Assembly (NCBI GenBank): GCA_021204565.1
Contig: JAJPZE010000206.1
Span: 984-16,057, forward strand
Reading direction: 5' to 3'
Source: Prevotella sp.
Lineage (GTDB): Bacteria; Bacteroidota; Bacteroidia; Bacteroidales; Bacteroidaceae
Length of the DNA: 15,074 nt
The notes under the pieces are model-generated. The model was not told where the DNA came from, searched no databases, and was given only the letters and a program-made list of their open reading frames with translations. Position numbers and translations under genes: made by a program. Shown here in pieces: positions 14,798 to 15,074 of the stretch. Within the stretch, counting starts at the first letter, position 1. Each line of letters starts with the position of its first letter.

Positions 14798-15074
14798 ATG
14801 AGACGTTTGTTTCTTATAATGGTGATGACGGCAAACGTGCTTGCTGGTTCTGCCCAGCGTAACAGCGACCGGTTGTCGGCGGGAATTGGCTGTCTGTATG
14901 AACGCGGCTTGGACGTAACCGTATCTTACGAACACGAAGCTAATTATCATAATGCGTGGGAATATTTCGCGAACGGATATATCAAATGGGAAAAATGCAA
15001 ATCGTGCGGGCATGTCTGTCCCGAAAGCTTTTGGAAGAATTACCGTTCTTACGGTTTCGGGATAGCTTATAAGC
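14798..15074 (+). CDS. traO: Conjugative transposon protein TraO-like, 5' part only
   Basis: The gene begins 2 bp after the traN stop and runs off the window; 92 codons are seen. It starts MRRLFLIMVM with a signal peptide, probably cleaved near AGSA (residue 19). The mature part starts LSAGIGCLYERGLDVTVSYE (about 26-45), then YHNAWEYF and FWKNYRSYGFGIAYK, in a pattern of alternating residues that suggests an outer-membrane-like beta protein. A cysteine cluster CKSCGHVC (67-74) is visible. Position after traN and the exported beta character fit TraO of Bacteroides conjugative transposons. The assignment is mainly by synteny because the rest is outside the window. Confidence 0.72.
   Translation, partial: MRRLFLIMVMTANVLAGSAQRNSDRLSAGIGCLYERGLDVTVSYEHEANYHNAWEYFANGYIKWEKCKSCGHVCPESFWKNYRSYGFGIAYK

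Overview
The window is the left part of a Bacteroidetes-type integrative conjugative element (conjugative transposon), probably from a gut Bacteroidales. The evidence is a same-strand set of genes matching the Bacteroides Tra mating-pair-formation system, in the order traF, traG, three exported proteins, traJ, traK, traL-like, traM, traN and traO. Next to it are two tyrosine recombinases of the roughly 390-residue type common in Bacteroidetes elements. Several genes lack a strong Shine-Dalgarno sequence, and the one good promoter match has the Bacteroides -7 form TAnnTTTG. All family names come from recognising sequence motifs and gene order; no database search was run.

Layout. Positions 1-498 carry no gene I can support. 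They hold three 22-bp-spaced iteron-like repeats (246-302), a nested set of inverted repeats (335-409) and a strong terminator hairpin (455-489) that ends the recombinase operon. Positions 499-2864 on the minus strand encode two tandem tyrosine recombinases. The upstream one has a complete catalytic set; the downstream one has Asn where the HxxR histidine should be. Positions 2865-3212 hold the recombinase promoter inside an imperfect inverted repeat. They also hold a short reading frame resembling the last residues of TraE (DUF4134), the protein normally encoded just before traF.

From 3213 to the right edge all genes are on the plus strand and tightly packed, with ATGA or TAATG overlaps at several junctions. 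TraF (VirB3-like) and TraG (VirB4 ATPase) come first. Next is an unrecognised 855-residue exported protein with a Cys/His metal-site-like motif and a coiled coil. It is followed by two smaller exported helical proteins, a TraI-like one and a probable DUF5045 one. TraJ (VirB6/TrbL), TraK (VirB8-like), a TraL-like small membrane protein, TraM (VirB10-like), TraN (VirB9-like) and the start of TraO complete the window. Together they would form an inner-membrane ATPase and channel plus a periplasm-spanning core for DNA transfer. Relaxase, coupling protein and primase are not in this window.

The points most worth checking are the unusual recombinase pair, the apparent loss of an intact traE at the recombinase/tra junction, the iteron-like left region, and the large uncharacterised exported protein.
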